A DNA stretch of 64,000 nucleotides. Source: Paraclostridium tenue (GTDB taxonomy: Bacteria > Bacillota > Clostridia > Peptostreptococcales > Peptostreptococcaceae). Position numbers and translations under genes: made by a program. The notes beneath the pieces are model-generated. The model saw only the letters and a list, made by a program, of their open reading frames with translations, did no database searches and was not told the DNA's origin. Position 1 is the stretch's first letter, and each line of letters starts with the position of its first letter. Positions 35,482 to 43,528 of the stretch are shown piece after piece. The stretch spans positions 62,001 to 126,000 of the forward strand of contig NZ_BAAACP010000009.1 of assembly GCF_039521565.1 (NCBI RefSeq), written 5' to 3'.

Positions 35482-37632
35482 CTATATTTCCTTAACATCT
35501 CTCATAGTTAAAGAAACTCTTTGTGTTTTTAAATCTACTCCTATAACTTTTACATCTATTACATCCCCAACTGTAACTATTGTCATAGGATCTTTTACAA
35601 ATTTATTGCTCATTTGAGATTTATGAACTAGTCCATCATTTTTTATTCCTATATCAACAAATGCTCCAAAGTCTACTACATTTCTAACAGTTCCTTTTAA
35701 AATCATACCTTCTTTTATATCTTCAATTTTTAATACATCAGTTCTAAGAACTGGTTTCATACCTTCTTCTCTAGGATCTCTTCCTGTTTTTTTAATTTCA
35801 GATATAATATCTTTTAAGGTTACTACTCCTACTTCTAATTCTTCACTTAATTTGTCTATACATATAGCTTCAATTTTTGAATCTATATCACTTATACTTC
35901 TATCTTTTATATCATCTAATGAATATCCTATTCTTTCTAAAAGCTTTTTACATACATCATAACTTTCAGGATGCACAGATGTATTATCTAAAGGATTTTT
36001 AGAATCTGTTATTCTCATAAACCCAGCACATTGTGTAAATGCTTGAGGTCCTAATCTTTTTACTTTTTTAATCTGGGCCCTTGATGTAAAATTCCCATTT
36101 TCTTCTCTATAAGCTATTATGTTTTTAGCTATAGTTTTACTTATACCTGCTATATGCTCAAGTAATGAATATGATGCTGTGTTTAAATCAACTCCAACAG
36201 AGTTTACTGAGTCTTCAACAACTCCATCTAAAACTTCTTCTAATCTCTTTTTATTAAGATCATGCTGATATTGACCAACACCTATACTCTTTGGATCTAT
36301 TTTCACTAATTCAGCTAGTGGATCTTGTAACCTTCTTGCTATTGAAATTGCACCTCTTATAGATACATTTATATCTGGATGTTCTTCATTAGCAAGTTCT
36401 GATGCTGAATAAACTGATGCTCCTGCTTCACTTACTATTGTATATTGAACTTCTTTCTTTATTTCTTTCAACATTTCAGATACAAATTGTTCCGATTCTC
36501 TTGATGCAGTTCCATTACCTATAGAAATTATATCTATATCATGCTTTTCTATAAGTTGTTTTAAAGTTTTCTTTGCTCCTTCAACGTCATTTTGAGGTTT
36601 AGTAGGATATACTGTTGTATAATCTAAAAGCTTACCATTTTTATCAACTACTGCAATTTTACATCCAGTTCTATATGCTGGGTCAAACCCCATTACAACT
36701 TTATCTTTTACTGGTGGCTGAAGTAGTAAACTTTTTACATTTTGACCAAATACACTTATAGCTCTTTCGTGAGCTATATCTGTCAAATGATTTCTTACTT
36801 CTCTTTCTATAGAAGGGAATATAAGTCTTTTATATGCATCTTCTATAGCTAGCTTTATCTCATCTTCATTAGTTTTATTATTTTTATTAATATAATTATC
36901 TATTATATGATTTATTACTTTATCGTTATTTATCTCTAATTTAACTTTTAAGAATTCTTCTTTTTCACCCCTGTTTATTGCAAGTACTCTATGTGGAGCT
37001 ATTGTCTTTACAGATTCACTATAATCATAATACATATCATAAACAGATTTTTCATCTTTTGTATTTTTAGTAATAATAATTCCTTCTCTTAAAGATAAAT
37101 CTCTTATATATTTTCTTAACTTTGCATCTTCTGATACTATTTCAGCAATTATATCTTTAGCTCCTTTTAATGCATCTAGTTCTGAATTAACTTCTTTTTC
37201 TAAGTTTATATATTTTTTAGCTTCTATTTCTAAATCTATATTTTCATTTAACATAGACATTGCTAATGGTTCTAATCCTTTTTCTTTTGCTATAATCGCT
37301 CTTGTTCTTTTCTTTTGTTTAAAAGGTGCATAAATATCTTCCACTTCTTGAAGTGTCTTAGCTTTTTCTATATTTTTAACTATTTCTTCAGTTAACTTCC
37401 CTTGTTCTTCTATAATCCTTTTTACGTCATCTTTCCTGCTTTGTAAATTTCTTAGATAAACTAATTTATCATAAAATGCTCTAAGAGTTACATCACTCAT
37501 TTCTCCCGTCATTTCTTTTCTATATCTAGCTATAAATGGTATAGTATTACCTTCATCTATAAGCTTTATAGTATTTTCTATTTGTGAATCTCTTAAATTA
37601 AACTCTGATTTTAATATTTTATTTATATCCAA
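35482..37632 (-). CDS. tex: RNA-binding transcriptional accessory protein Tex
   Basis: A 716-residue cytosolic nucleic-acid-binding protein. Its order is an N-terminal helical Tex domain, a YqgF-like RNase H fold (VVMGFDPAYRTGCKIAVVD about 315), helix-hairpin-helix segments (about 490-560, LNTASYSLLEHIAGIS) and a C-terminal S1 domain (GMILKGTVRNVVDFGAFVDI about 640). Full length for the family. The start is TTG with AGGAGGAA upstream. Confidence 0.95.
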   Translation of the reverse strand: MDINKILKSEFNLRDSQIENTIKLIDEGNTIPFIARYRKEMTGEMSDVTLRAFYDKLVYLRNLQSRKDDVKRIIEEQGKLTEEIVKNIEKAKTLQEVEDIYAPFKQKKRTRAIIAKEKGLEPLAMSMLNENIDLEIEAKKYINLEKEVNSELDALKGAKDIIAEIVSEDAKLRKYIRDLSLREGIIITKNTKDEKSVYDMYYDYSESVKTIAPHRVLAINRGEKEEFLKVKLEINNDKVINHIIDNYINKNNKTNEDEIKLAIEDAYKRLIFPSIEREVRNHLTDIAHERAISVFGQNVKSLLLQPPVKDKVVMGFDPAYRTGCKIAVVDKNGKLLDYTTVYPTKPQNDVEGAKKTLKQLIEKHDIDIISIGNGTASRESEQFVSEMLKEIKKEVQYTIVSEAGASVYSASELANEEHPDINVSIRGAISIARRLQDPLAELVKIDPKSIGVGQYQHDLNKKRLEEVLDGVVEDSVNSVGVDLNTASYSLLEHIAGISKTIAKNIIAYREENGNFTSRAQIKKVKRLGPQAFTQCAGFMRITDSKNPLDNTSVHPESYDVCKKLLERIGYSLDDIKDRSISDIDSKIEAICIDKLSEELEVGVVTLKDIISEIKKTGRDPREEGMKPVLRTDVLKIEDIKEGMILKGTVRNVVDFGAFVDIGIKNDGLVHKSQMSNKFVKDPMTIVTVGDVIDVKVIGVDLKTQRVSLTMRDVKEI

Positions 37633-37650
37633 TTTAATTCCTCCTAAAAT

Positions 37651-37679
37651 AAGGCTTAAGAATTAACTTCTTAAGCCTT
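37651..37679 (-). terminator. Intrinsic terminator after prfB
   Basis: AAGGCTTAAGAA and TTCTTAAGCCTT form a 12-bp stem with a short loop. A modest ATTTT tract follows on the minus strand. Confidence 0.65.
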
Positions 37680-37691
37680 AAGTTTTATGAA

Positions 37692-38799
37692 TTATTTTAA
37701 TTTAGCCATTTTTAAATATTCATTTATAAATAAATCTATATTTCCATCCATAACACTATCAACATTTCCAATTTCAGCATTAGTTCTATGGTCTTTAACT
37801 AGCTTGTATGGTTGGAATACATAAGATCTTATCTGACTTCCCCAAGTTATTTGCGAATATTTACCTTGTAAATCTTCTATTGTTTCTTTTTGTTCTAACT
37901 CTTTAAGCTCTATAAGTTTTGCCATTAACATTCTCATAGCAGTATCTTTATTACTATGTTGGGATCTTTGGTTTTGGCACTGAACAACTACCCCTGTTGG
38001 TATATGTGTTATTCTTACTGCTGAGTCAGTAGTATTTATATGTTGACCTCCAGCTCCAGATGCTCTATACGTATCTATTTTTAAATCTGAAGGATTTATA
38101 TCTATAGTTATACTATCGTCTAATTCTGGTATTACATCTACTGATGCAAAAGATGTATGTCTTTTTCCTGATGGATCAAAAGGAGATATTCTTACAATTC
38201 TATGTACACCTTTTTCACTTTTTAAGTATCCATAAGCATTTAGACCTTCTATTTGTATAGTGGCACTTTTTATTCCAGCTTCTGGGTCATAAATTAAGTC
38301 TAATGTTTTAACTTTAAATCCTTTAGAACTTGCCCATCTATCATACATTCTTAAAAGCATATTTGCCCAATCTTGAGCATCTAACCCTCCAGTACCTGCA
38401 TTTATAGATAATATAGCATTATTTTTGTCGTATTCTCCACTTAATAATGTTTTAATTTTTACTTTGTCTATTTCTTCTTCAAGTGAACTTATAGAAGTAT
38501 TAACTTCTTTTTCTAAAGATGAATCATTTTCTTCTAAAGCTAATTCTATAAGAACTTCTATATCATCTAGAGCAGACTGTAGATAATTAAATTCATCTAC
38601 AGTACTCTTTAGATTTTTATTTTCTTGTAACGTCTTTTGTGCTTTATCATTATCATTCCAGAAATCTTGTTCACTCATTATTTTTTCATTTTCAATTATT
38701 TTTTCACTTAAGCCCTCTATGTCAAAGAGAAGCCCTCAATTCTTGTATATTTTTAGACATATCTTCTATTTTATGTCTATACTCTTGTATATTAAGCAT
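37692..38799 (-). CDS. prfB: Peptide chain release factor 2 (programmed +1 frameshift)
   Basis: RF2 recognises UGA and UAA stops. The zero frame starts at ATG 38799 (GGAGG upstream), reads MLNIQEYRHKIEDMSKN and stops at TGA 38722-38724 after 25 codons. The sequence at that point, CTTTGAC, is the classical RF2 frameshift site. A +1 shift continues as LDIEGLSEKI into the main frame and gives a total of 368 residues. The GGQ loop is in ASGAGGQHINTTDS and the stop-reading SPF in ISPFDPSG. An internal ATG at 38678 would give a truncated protein. It lies 14 bp after secA, as in many Firmicutes. Confidence 0.96.
38721..38727 (-). promoter_or_regulatory. prfB programmed frameshift site
   Basis: CTT-TGA-C on the minus strand, preceded by GAGGG, which can pair with 16S rRNA. 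Low RF2 levels slow reading of the TGA and let the ribosome slip +1, autoregulating RF2. Confidence 0.93.
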
Positions 38800-38812
38800 T
38801 TTTACCTCCAGA

Positions 38813-41485
38813 TTATCTTCCACAACATTTTTTATATTTTTTTCCACTTCCACAAGGACACTCATCATTTCTTCCTATTTCTTCACCTTTTTTTACAGGC
38901 TTATTTCCTTGTCCTTCATCAGTGTTTGAAGATATCTTATCCACATCTACTACTTGTTTTCTTTCTATAGGTGCTTCCACTGTAAAGTTAAATAAATATC
39001 TCACAGTATCTTCCTTTATAGCTTTTGTCATATTGTCAAACATATCAAATCCTTCTAATTTGTATGCTACAACAGGGTCTTGTTGACCTATTGCTCTAAG
39101 CCCTATACCTTGACGTAATTGATCCATAGCATCTATATGATCTATCCAATAAGAATCAACTGCTTGAAGAAGTATTACCCTTTCTATTTCTCTCATTTTT
39201 TCAGGAGAAACCATATCTTCTTTTTCTTTATAAATCTTTTTAGCTATTTCATATACAGCATTTATAAGATCATCTTTTTTCATATTCTCAAAATTTTCAA
39301 CTTCTAAACTTCCTTTAGGCATAAACATATGATATAGATGTTCTTTATATGCATGAAGATCTAAACCTTGATCTGTAACGTATATATCATATGATTCTTC
39401 TATTATCGATAGAATCATTGCTTGAATTTGTTCTTGTAAGTTTTCACCTTCTAACACACGACCTCTTTGCTCATATATGATTTCTCTTTGTTTATTCATA
39501 ACATCATCATATTGAAGTACATGCTTTCTTATACCAAAGTTTCTACCTTCAACTTTCTTTTGAGCATTTTCAATAGATTTAGTTAACATTTTAGCTTCTA
39601 TTGGTGTTTCATCATCTAATCCTATTTTTTCAACCATTCCAGAAATTCTTTCACTTCCGAACAATCTCATAAGCTCATCTTCTAAACTTATATAGAATCT
39701 TGAACTACCTGGATCTCCTTGACGGCCTGCACGACCACGTAACTGATTATCAATTCTTCTTGATTCATGTCTTTCTGTACCTATTATAGCTAATCCACCA
39801 GCTTCTCTAACTTTATTTTGCTCTTGTTCTGTTTGCTCTTTATATTTTTTAAGTATTTTATCATAATCAGCTTTAGCTTTTACTATATCTTCTGTTAATT
39901 CTATTCCTAAACTTTCTATATCTGCGTCAACTGTATTTATTAATTCCTCAGAGTATCCCATTTTTTTCATTTCTTTTTTAGTTAAAAATACTGGGTTACC
40001 TCCTAAAACAATGTCAGTACCACGCCCTGCCATATTAGTTGCTATAGTTACAGCTCCTAATCTACCAGCTTGTGCTACTATCTCTGCCTCTTTATGGTGA
40101 TTTTTAGCATTTAATACTTCATGTTTTACACCTTTTCTTTTTAAAAGCATAGATAATACTTCTGATTTTTCAATCGATACTGTACCAACAAGAACTGGTT
40201 GCTTATTTTTATGTCTTTCTATTATATCTTCTACAACTGCATTAAACTTACCTAACTCACTTTTATAAACTGAATCAGATAAATCTTCTCTTAATATCGG
40301 TTTGTTAGTTGGTATTTGAACAACATCCATTTTATATATAGCTTTAAACTCTTCTTCTTCTGTTTTAGCTGTACCTGTCATCCCTGATAGCTTATTATAC
40401 ATTCTAAAATAGTTTTGGAATGTTATGGTAGCTAAAGTTTTAGATTCTCTTTGAATTCTTAATCCTTCTTTTGCTTCTATAGCTTGGTGTAATCCTTCTG
40501 AGTATCTTCTACCAAACATAAGTCTTCCTGTAAATTCATCGACTATAACTATTTCTCCATCTCTAACAACATAATCTACATCTAATTTCATTATTTTATG
40601 AGCTTTTAATGCTTGATTTATATGATGGAATAATTCTATATGAGCTATATCTGTTATGTTATCAACCCCAAAATAAACCTCTGCTTTTTGTATACCACTT
40701 TCTGTTAAAGATACAGATTTTTGCTTTTCATCTATTTCATAATTATCTTCTTTTAAAGTGTGTATAAATGTATTTGCATCTGAATATAAATGAGTCGACT
40801 TATCTCCAGGACCTGATATTATAAGGGGAGTTCTAGCCTCATCTACTAATATAGAGTCGACCTCATCCACTATTGCATAATTTAATTCTCTTTGTACTTT
40901 TTGCTCTTTGTGTATTACCATATTATCCTTTAGGTAATCAAATCCATATTCATTATTTGTACCATAAGTTATATCACACTCATATTGAGCCTTTCTTTCT
41001 TGTGGGTTTTGTCCATGAACTATAACACCTACTGTCATTCCTAAGAATTCATAAATTTTACCCATCTGCTCTTTATCACGTTTTGCTAAGTAATCATTTA
41101 CTGTAACTACGTGTACACCTTTACCAGTTAATGCATTTAAATAAACTGGAGCTGTTGCAACTAAAGTTTTACCTTCTCCAGTCTTCATTTCAGCTATTCT
41201 TCCTTGGTGTAATACTATTCCACCTATAAGCTGAACTCTATATTGTCTCATTCCAAGAACCCTTTTTGAAGCTTCTCTAGCAACTGCAAATGCTTCAGTT
41301 AATATGTCATCTACTGTTTCTCCATTTTTAAGTCTTTCCTTAAATACATTTGTCATATTCTTTAGTTCACTATCTGACATGGCTTGAAACTTAGGTTCTA
41401 ATGCATCTATTTCATCTACTGTTTTATTGAATTTCTTCATTTCTTTTTTATCTGCTATATTAAATAAGTTATCTAATAAACCCAT
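38813..41485 (-). CDS. secA: Preprotein translocase ATPase SecA
   Basis: An 890-residue motor of the Sec system, at the membrane. Walker A is MKTGEGKTLVA (about 104), DEVDSILVDEA is the Walker B/DEAD-type motif, and ATNMAGRGTDI is a helicase motif. The C-terminal zinc finger CPCGSGKKYKKCC is intact and binds SecB or ribosomes in known cases. GAGGAGA precedes ATG. It forms a unit with prfB. Confidence 0.96.
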   Translation of the reverse strand: MGLLDNLFNIADKKEMKKFNKTVDEIDALEPKFQAMSDSELKNMTNVFKERLKNGETVDDILTEAFAVAREASKRVLGMRQYRVQLIGGIVLHQGRIAEMKTGEGKTLVATAPVYLNALTGKGVHVVTVNDYLAKRDKEQMGKIYEFLGMTVGVIVHGQNPQERKAQYECDITYGTNNEYGFDYLKDNMVIHKEQKVQRELNYAIVDEVDSILVDEARTPLIISGPGDKSTHLYSDANTFIHTLKEDNYEIDEKQKSVSLTESGIQKAEVYFGVDNITDIAHIELFHHINQALKAHKIMKLDVDYVVRDGEIVIVDEFTGRLMFGRRYSEGLHQAIEAKEGLRIQRESKTLATITFQNYFRMYNKLSGMTGTAKTEEEEFKAIYKMDVVQIPTNKPILREDLSDSVYKSELGKFNAVVEDIIERHKNKQPVLVGTVSIEKSEVLSMLLKRKGVKHEVLNAKNHHKEAEIVAQAGRLGAVTIATNMAGRGTDIVLGGNPVFLTKKEMKKMGYSEELINTVDADIESLGIELTEDIVKAKADYDKILKKYKEQTEQEQNKVREAGGLAIIGTERHESRRIDNQLRGRAGRQGDPGSSRFYISLEDELMRLFGSERISGMVEKIGLDDETPIEAKMLTKSIENAQKKVEGRNFGIRKHVLQYDDVMNKQREIIYEQRGRVLEGENLQEQIQAMILSIIEESYDIYVTDQGLDLHAYKEHLYHMFMPKGSLEVENFENMKKDDLINAVYEIAKKIYKEKEDMVSPEKMREIERVILLQAVDSYWIDHIDAMDQLRQGIGLRAIGQQDPVVAYKLEGFDMFDNMTKAIKEDTVRYLFNFTVEAPIERKQVVDVDKISSNTDEGQGNKPVKKGEEIGRNDECPCGSGKKYKKCCGR

Positions 41486-41557
41486 ATACTATTCTCTCCT
41501 CGTTCATAATATGTATAATATACATTTTACCATAAAACTATTATATTTTATATTTAA

Positions 41558-41591
41558 AAAGCTACCGATACTCATTTTTATCGATAGCTTT
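41558..41591 (-). terminator. Intrinsic terminator after hpf
   Basis: AAAGCTATCGATA and TATCGGTAGCTTT form a stem with one wobble pair. A short T run follows on the minus strand, 18 bp past the hpf stop. Confidence 0.75.
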
Positions 41592-41608
41592 AATAATCAA
41601 ATTTAATT

Positions 41609-42160
41609 CTATGCTTGTTCTATTATTCCATATCCACCATTTTTTCTCTTATATACTATTGATATATCATCAGTTTGTGCATTTGTAAACATGTAGAAAT
41701 CATGTCCTAATAAATCCATTTGTAACACAGCTTCTTCCGGACTCATTGGTTTGATACTAAATCTCTTACGTCTATCTATTGAAATATCTATAGAGTTTTC
41801 ATTTTCATCTTGTATATCTTCCTCATTTAAATCCTCTATATGATTAAATCTTATACTTTCATTTGACTGATGTCTATCTTGGACTCTTTTTTTATATTTT
41901 CTTAATTGTGTATTAAGCTTATCATATACAATATCCATAGCTGCATATAAACTTTCTTCTGTATCTTCTGCTCTTATTATAGGTCCGCTTATAGGTATTA
42001 TAGTTACCTCTACTTTTTGTCTTGCTTTTTTAGCACTTACAGTAACTTTTACTTCTGTTTCTGGGTGAAGGTAGTAATCTAATCTTTCTAATTTTTCTTC
42101 TACTGCATCTTTTATAGCATCTGTTAATTCCATTTGTTTCCCAGATATTGTTATTCTCAT
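41609..42160 (-). CDS. hpf: Ribosome hibernation promoting factor, long form (HPF/RaiA)
   Basis: A 183-residue protein that binds and dimerises idle ribosomes. The N-terminal RaiA domain (about 1-100, ISGKQMELTDAIKDAVEEKL) is joined by an acidic linker to the C-terminal dimerisation domain (about 125-183, FSIKPMSPEEAVLQMDLLGHDFYMF), so this is the long form. GAAGGGAG precedes ATG. Upstream lie a sigma-H-like promoter, two Spo0A boxes and a raiA-motif RNA, which suggests stationary phase or sporulation control. Confidence 0.95.
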   Translation of the reverse strand: MRITISGKQMELTDAIKDAVEEKLERLDYYLHPETEVKVTVSAKKARQKVEVTIIPISGPIIRAEDTEESLYAAMDIVYDKLNTQLRKYKKRVQDRHQSNESIRFNHIEDLNEEDIQDENENSIDISIDRRKRFSIKPMSPEEAVLQMDLLGHDFYMFTNAQTDDISIVYKRKNGGYGIIEQA

Positions 42161-42211
42161 AAGAACATCTCCCTTCAGAATATACCAGTATAAAACTATA
42201 CTTACGTATAT

Positions 42212-42239
42212 ATTTCTATGATTAAATTCAATTTCCTTT
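42212..42239 (-). promoter_or_regulatory. Candidate sigma-H promoter of hpf
   Basis: AAAGGAAAT, a 12-bp spacer and TAGAAAT on the minus strand approximate the sigma-H pattern RNAGGAWWW and RNNGAAT. From memory, the Bacillus hpf homologue (yvyD) uses sigma-H and sigma-B. Confidence 0.4.
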
Positions 42240-42295
42240 ATTTTTATTGTTAGCTTCTTATAATTATAATATTCAATTTAATTAAATTTATTTTT

Positions 42296-42302
42296 TGTCG
42301 AA
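42296..42302 (+). promoter_or_regulatory. Spo0A box
   Basis: An exact TGTCGAA core within TTTTGTCGAATT, about 140 bp upstream of hpf. One of two copies in this intergenic region. Confidence 0.55.
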
Positions 42303-42324
42303 TTGTTTTATATTATCAACTATA

Positions 42325-42428
42325 TGTGGATTGATTTTATTAAACATCCTGTGGATAATGTGAATAAGATTGTTAATAAGTAGTAGATTATTTGATTTTA
42401 CACACTTTTTTTAAAAATTATATCCACA
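42325..42428. promoter_or_regulatory. Cluster of DnaA-box-like sites
   Basis: TGTGGATAA (42350-42358) is a perfect DnaA box. ATATCCACA (42420-42428) has one mismatch and TGTGGATTG (42325-42333) has two. All lie between hpf and the raiA-motif RNA. Confidence 0.45.
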
Positions 42429-42472
42429 GAACTAACGTTTATTTGTTATTAATTTGTTTATTACTGTCATAT

Positions 42473-42479
42473 TGTCGAA
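42473..42479 (+). promoter_or_regulatory. Second Spo0A box
   Basis: An exact TGTCGAA core in ATTGTCGAATA, 177 bp from the first, just downstream of the raiA-RNA terminator. Confidence 0.55.
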
Positions 42480-42507
42480 TAAATTTAACGAAATTTGTTT
42501 TTAGATA

Positions 42508-42747
42508 AAAAAAAGCACCTATAAAGGTACTTTTGTAATATTTTAGCTGACCTGGTCTTTGCCCCCACACTCGCCTGCTGGAGATTTCGCTTGGGTTCGC
42601 CGCACTACTGACTCTCTCGACTTTAATGTCGGCAGGTCTTACTTCTAAGCTGCACCATGATCATTAATCCCATTTTTAGAATTAACTTACGTGGGTCCTT
42701 TCGCCTGCAACTGGCATGAACTTTCAACCACAGACCTAATATATTAC
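42508..42747 (-). ncRNA. raiA-motif structured RNA
   Basis: A GC-rich island of about 240 nt in very AT-rich surroundings, on the minus strand, with its own promoter and its own terminator (AAAAGTACCTTTATAGGTGCTTTTTTTT). The ends pair: TAATATATTAG at the 5' side with CTAAAATATTA at the 3' side. Internal segments such as GGTCTG and CAGGTC, and TGCAGGCGAAAGG and CCAGCAGGCGAG, suggest further helices. It contains no reading frame. Position directly upstream of hpf (raiA) and beside comFC matches the known context of the raiA RNA motif of Firmicutes. I assign it by context and structure, not by covariance search. Reports link this RNA to sporulation and aggregation in Clostridium, as I recall. 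Confidence 0.8.
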
Positions 42748-42753
42748 TAATTT

Positions 42754-42782
42754 ATTTTAATATCTTAAGAAGTATATGTCAA
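42754..42782 (-). promoter_or_regulatory. Promoter of the raiA-motif RNA
   Basis: A perfect TTGACA (42777-42782), a 17-bp spacer and TAAAAT (42754-42759) on the minus strand. It overlaps the last codons of comFC and predicts a start near 42747. Confidence 0.8.
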
Positions 42783-43528
42783 TAAGAATTTATTTTTGTT
42801 AATAAAGTACATACATATACATTATTTACCTCTTTACCTTTTAGTATTTTAGATATTTCATTTACAGTACTTCCTGTCGTAAAAATATCATCTACTAACA
42901 ATATATTTTTATTCTTGCAAACTCCTATTGTATCATTCACAGTAAATGCATTTTTTAATTCTTTAATTCTTTCTTCATTTTTTAAATTAAATAACCTAGA
43001 TGTATTTTTATTTCTTTTTATACAATTTAATACTTCTATATTTGTCAGACACCCTAAATACTTAGCTATTAACTTGGATTGATTAAAACCTCTTTTTCGT
43101 TCTCTTTTTTTATGTAGTGGAACATATAATATATAATCATATTTTATGTTTTCACTATCTAATTTATCTTTAATTATATTTGCTATATATTTTGCCATAA
43201 AGGTTTTATCATTGTATTTAAATTTAAATACTATCTTTTTACTAAACTCATTATATTCAATACACCCTATGGCTTTATCAAAGTAATAAGTTTTATTTAT
43301 ACAAGATAAACACCCATCAAGTAATTCCTTTGGACTAATCTCTTCTATCGATTGATTTATTATTGATTTTCCACATTTTATACATCCATCATTTATAAAA
43401 TTAAGTTCTTTAAAACAATCTCTACATAATGAATAAGTATTATCTTTACTTATTGGCTTATTACATATAATACATTTTATATTACTCGGATATATAATAT
43501 CTATTAGCTTTTGTATTATTAATTTAAT
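42779..43528 (-). CDS. comFC: ComFC-like phosphoribosyltransferase with zinc-ribbon N-terminus; no canonical start codon
   Basis: The open frame runs 249 codons from ATT 43526-43528. It has the full ComFC layout: four CxxC pairs (about residues 19/22, 35/38, 49/52 and 73/76) and a C-terminal phosphoribosyltransferase domain with LLVDDIFTTGSTVNE. Between the upstream in-frame stop and the phosphoribosyltransferase domain there is no ATG, GTG or TTG. The first ATG is at 43198 and would drop all zinc-binding residues. The ATT overlaps the recD2 stop in the way an ATG usually would. ComFC helps DNA uptake in competent Bacillus; its role in Clostridia is unclear. It may start at ATT, be poorly expressed, or be an early pseudogene. 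Confidence 0.75.
   Translation of the reverse strand: MKLIIQKLIDIIYPSNIKCIICNKPISKDNTYSLCRDCFKELNFINDGCIKCGKSIINQSIEEISPKELLDGCLSCINKTYYFDKAIGCIEYNEFSKKIVFKFKYNDKTFMAKYIANIIKDKLDSENIKYDYILYVPLHKKRERKRGFNQSKLIAKYLGCLTNIEVLNCIKRNKNTSRLFNLKNEERIKELKNAFTVNDTIGVCKNKNILLVDDIFTTGSTVNEISKILKGKEVNNVYVCTLLTKINSY

Noticed and set aside
37692..38678. prfB as a 328-residue protein from ATG 38678
   Set aside because: The upstream short frame and the CTTTGAC site show programmed frameshifting; the internal ATG has no good ribosome site.
42540..42740. GC-rich island as 6S RNA, tmRNA or RNase P RNA
   Set aside because: It lacks the tmRNA and RNase P core sequences and the 6S open-bubble layout; the hpf/comFC context fits the raiA motif better.
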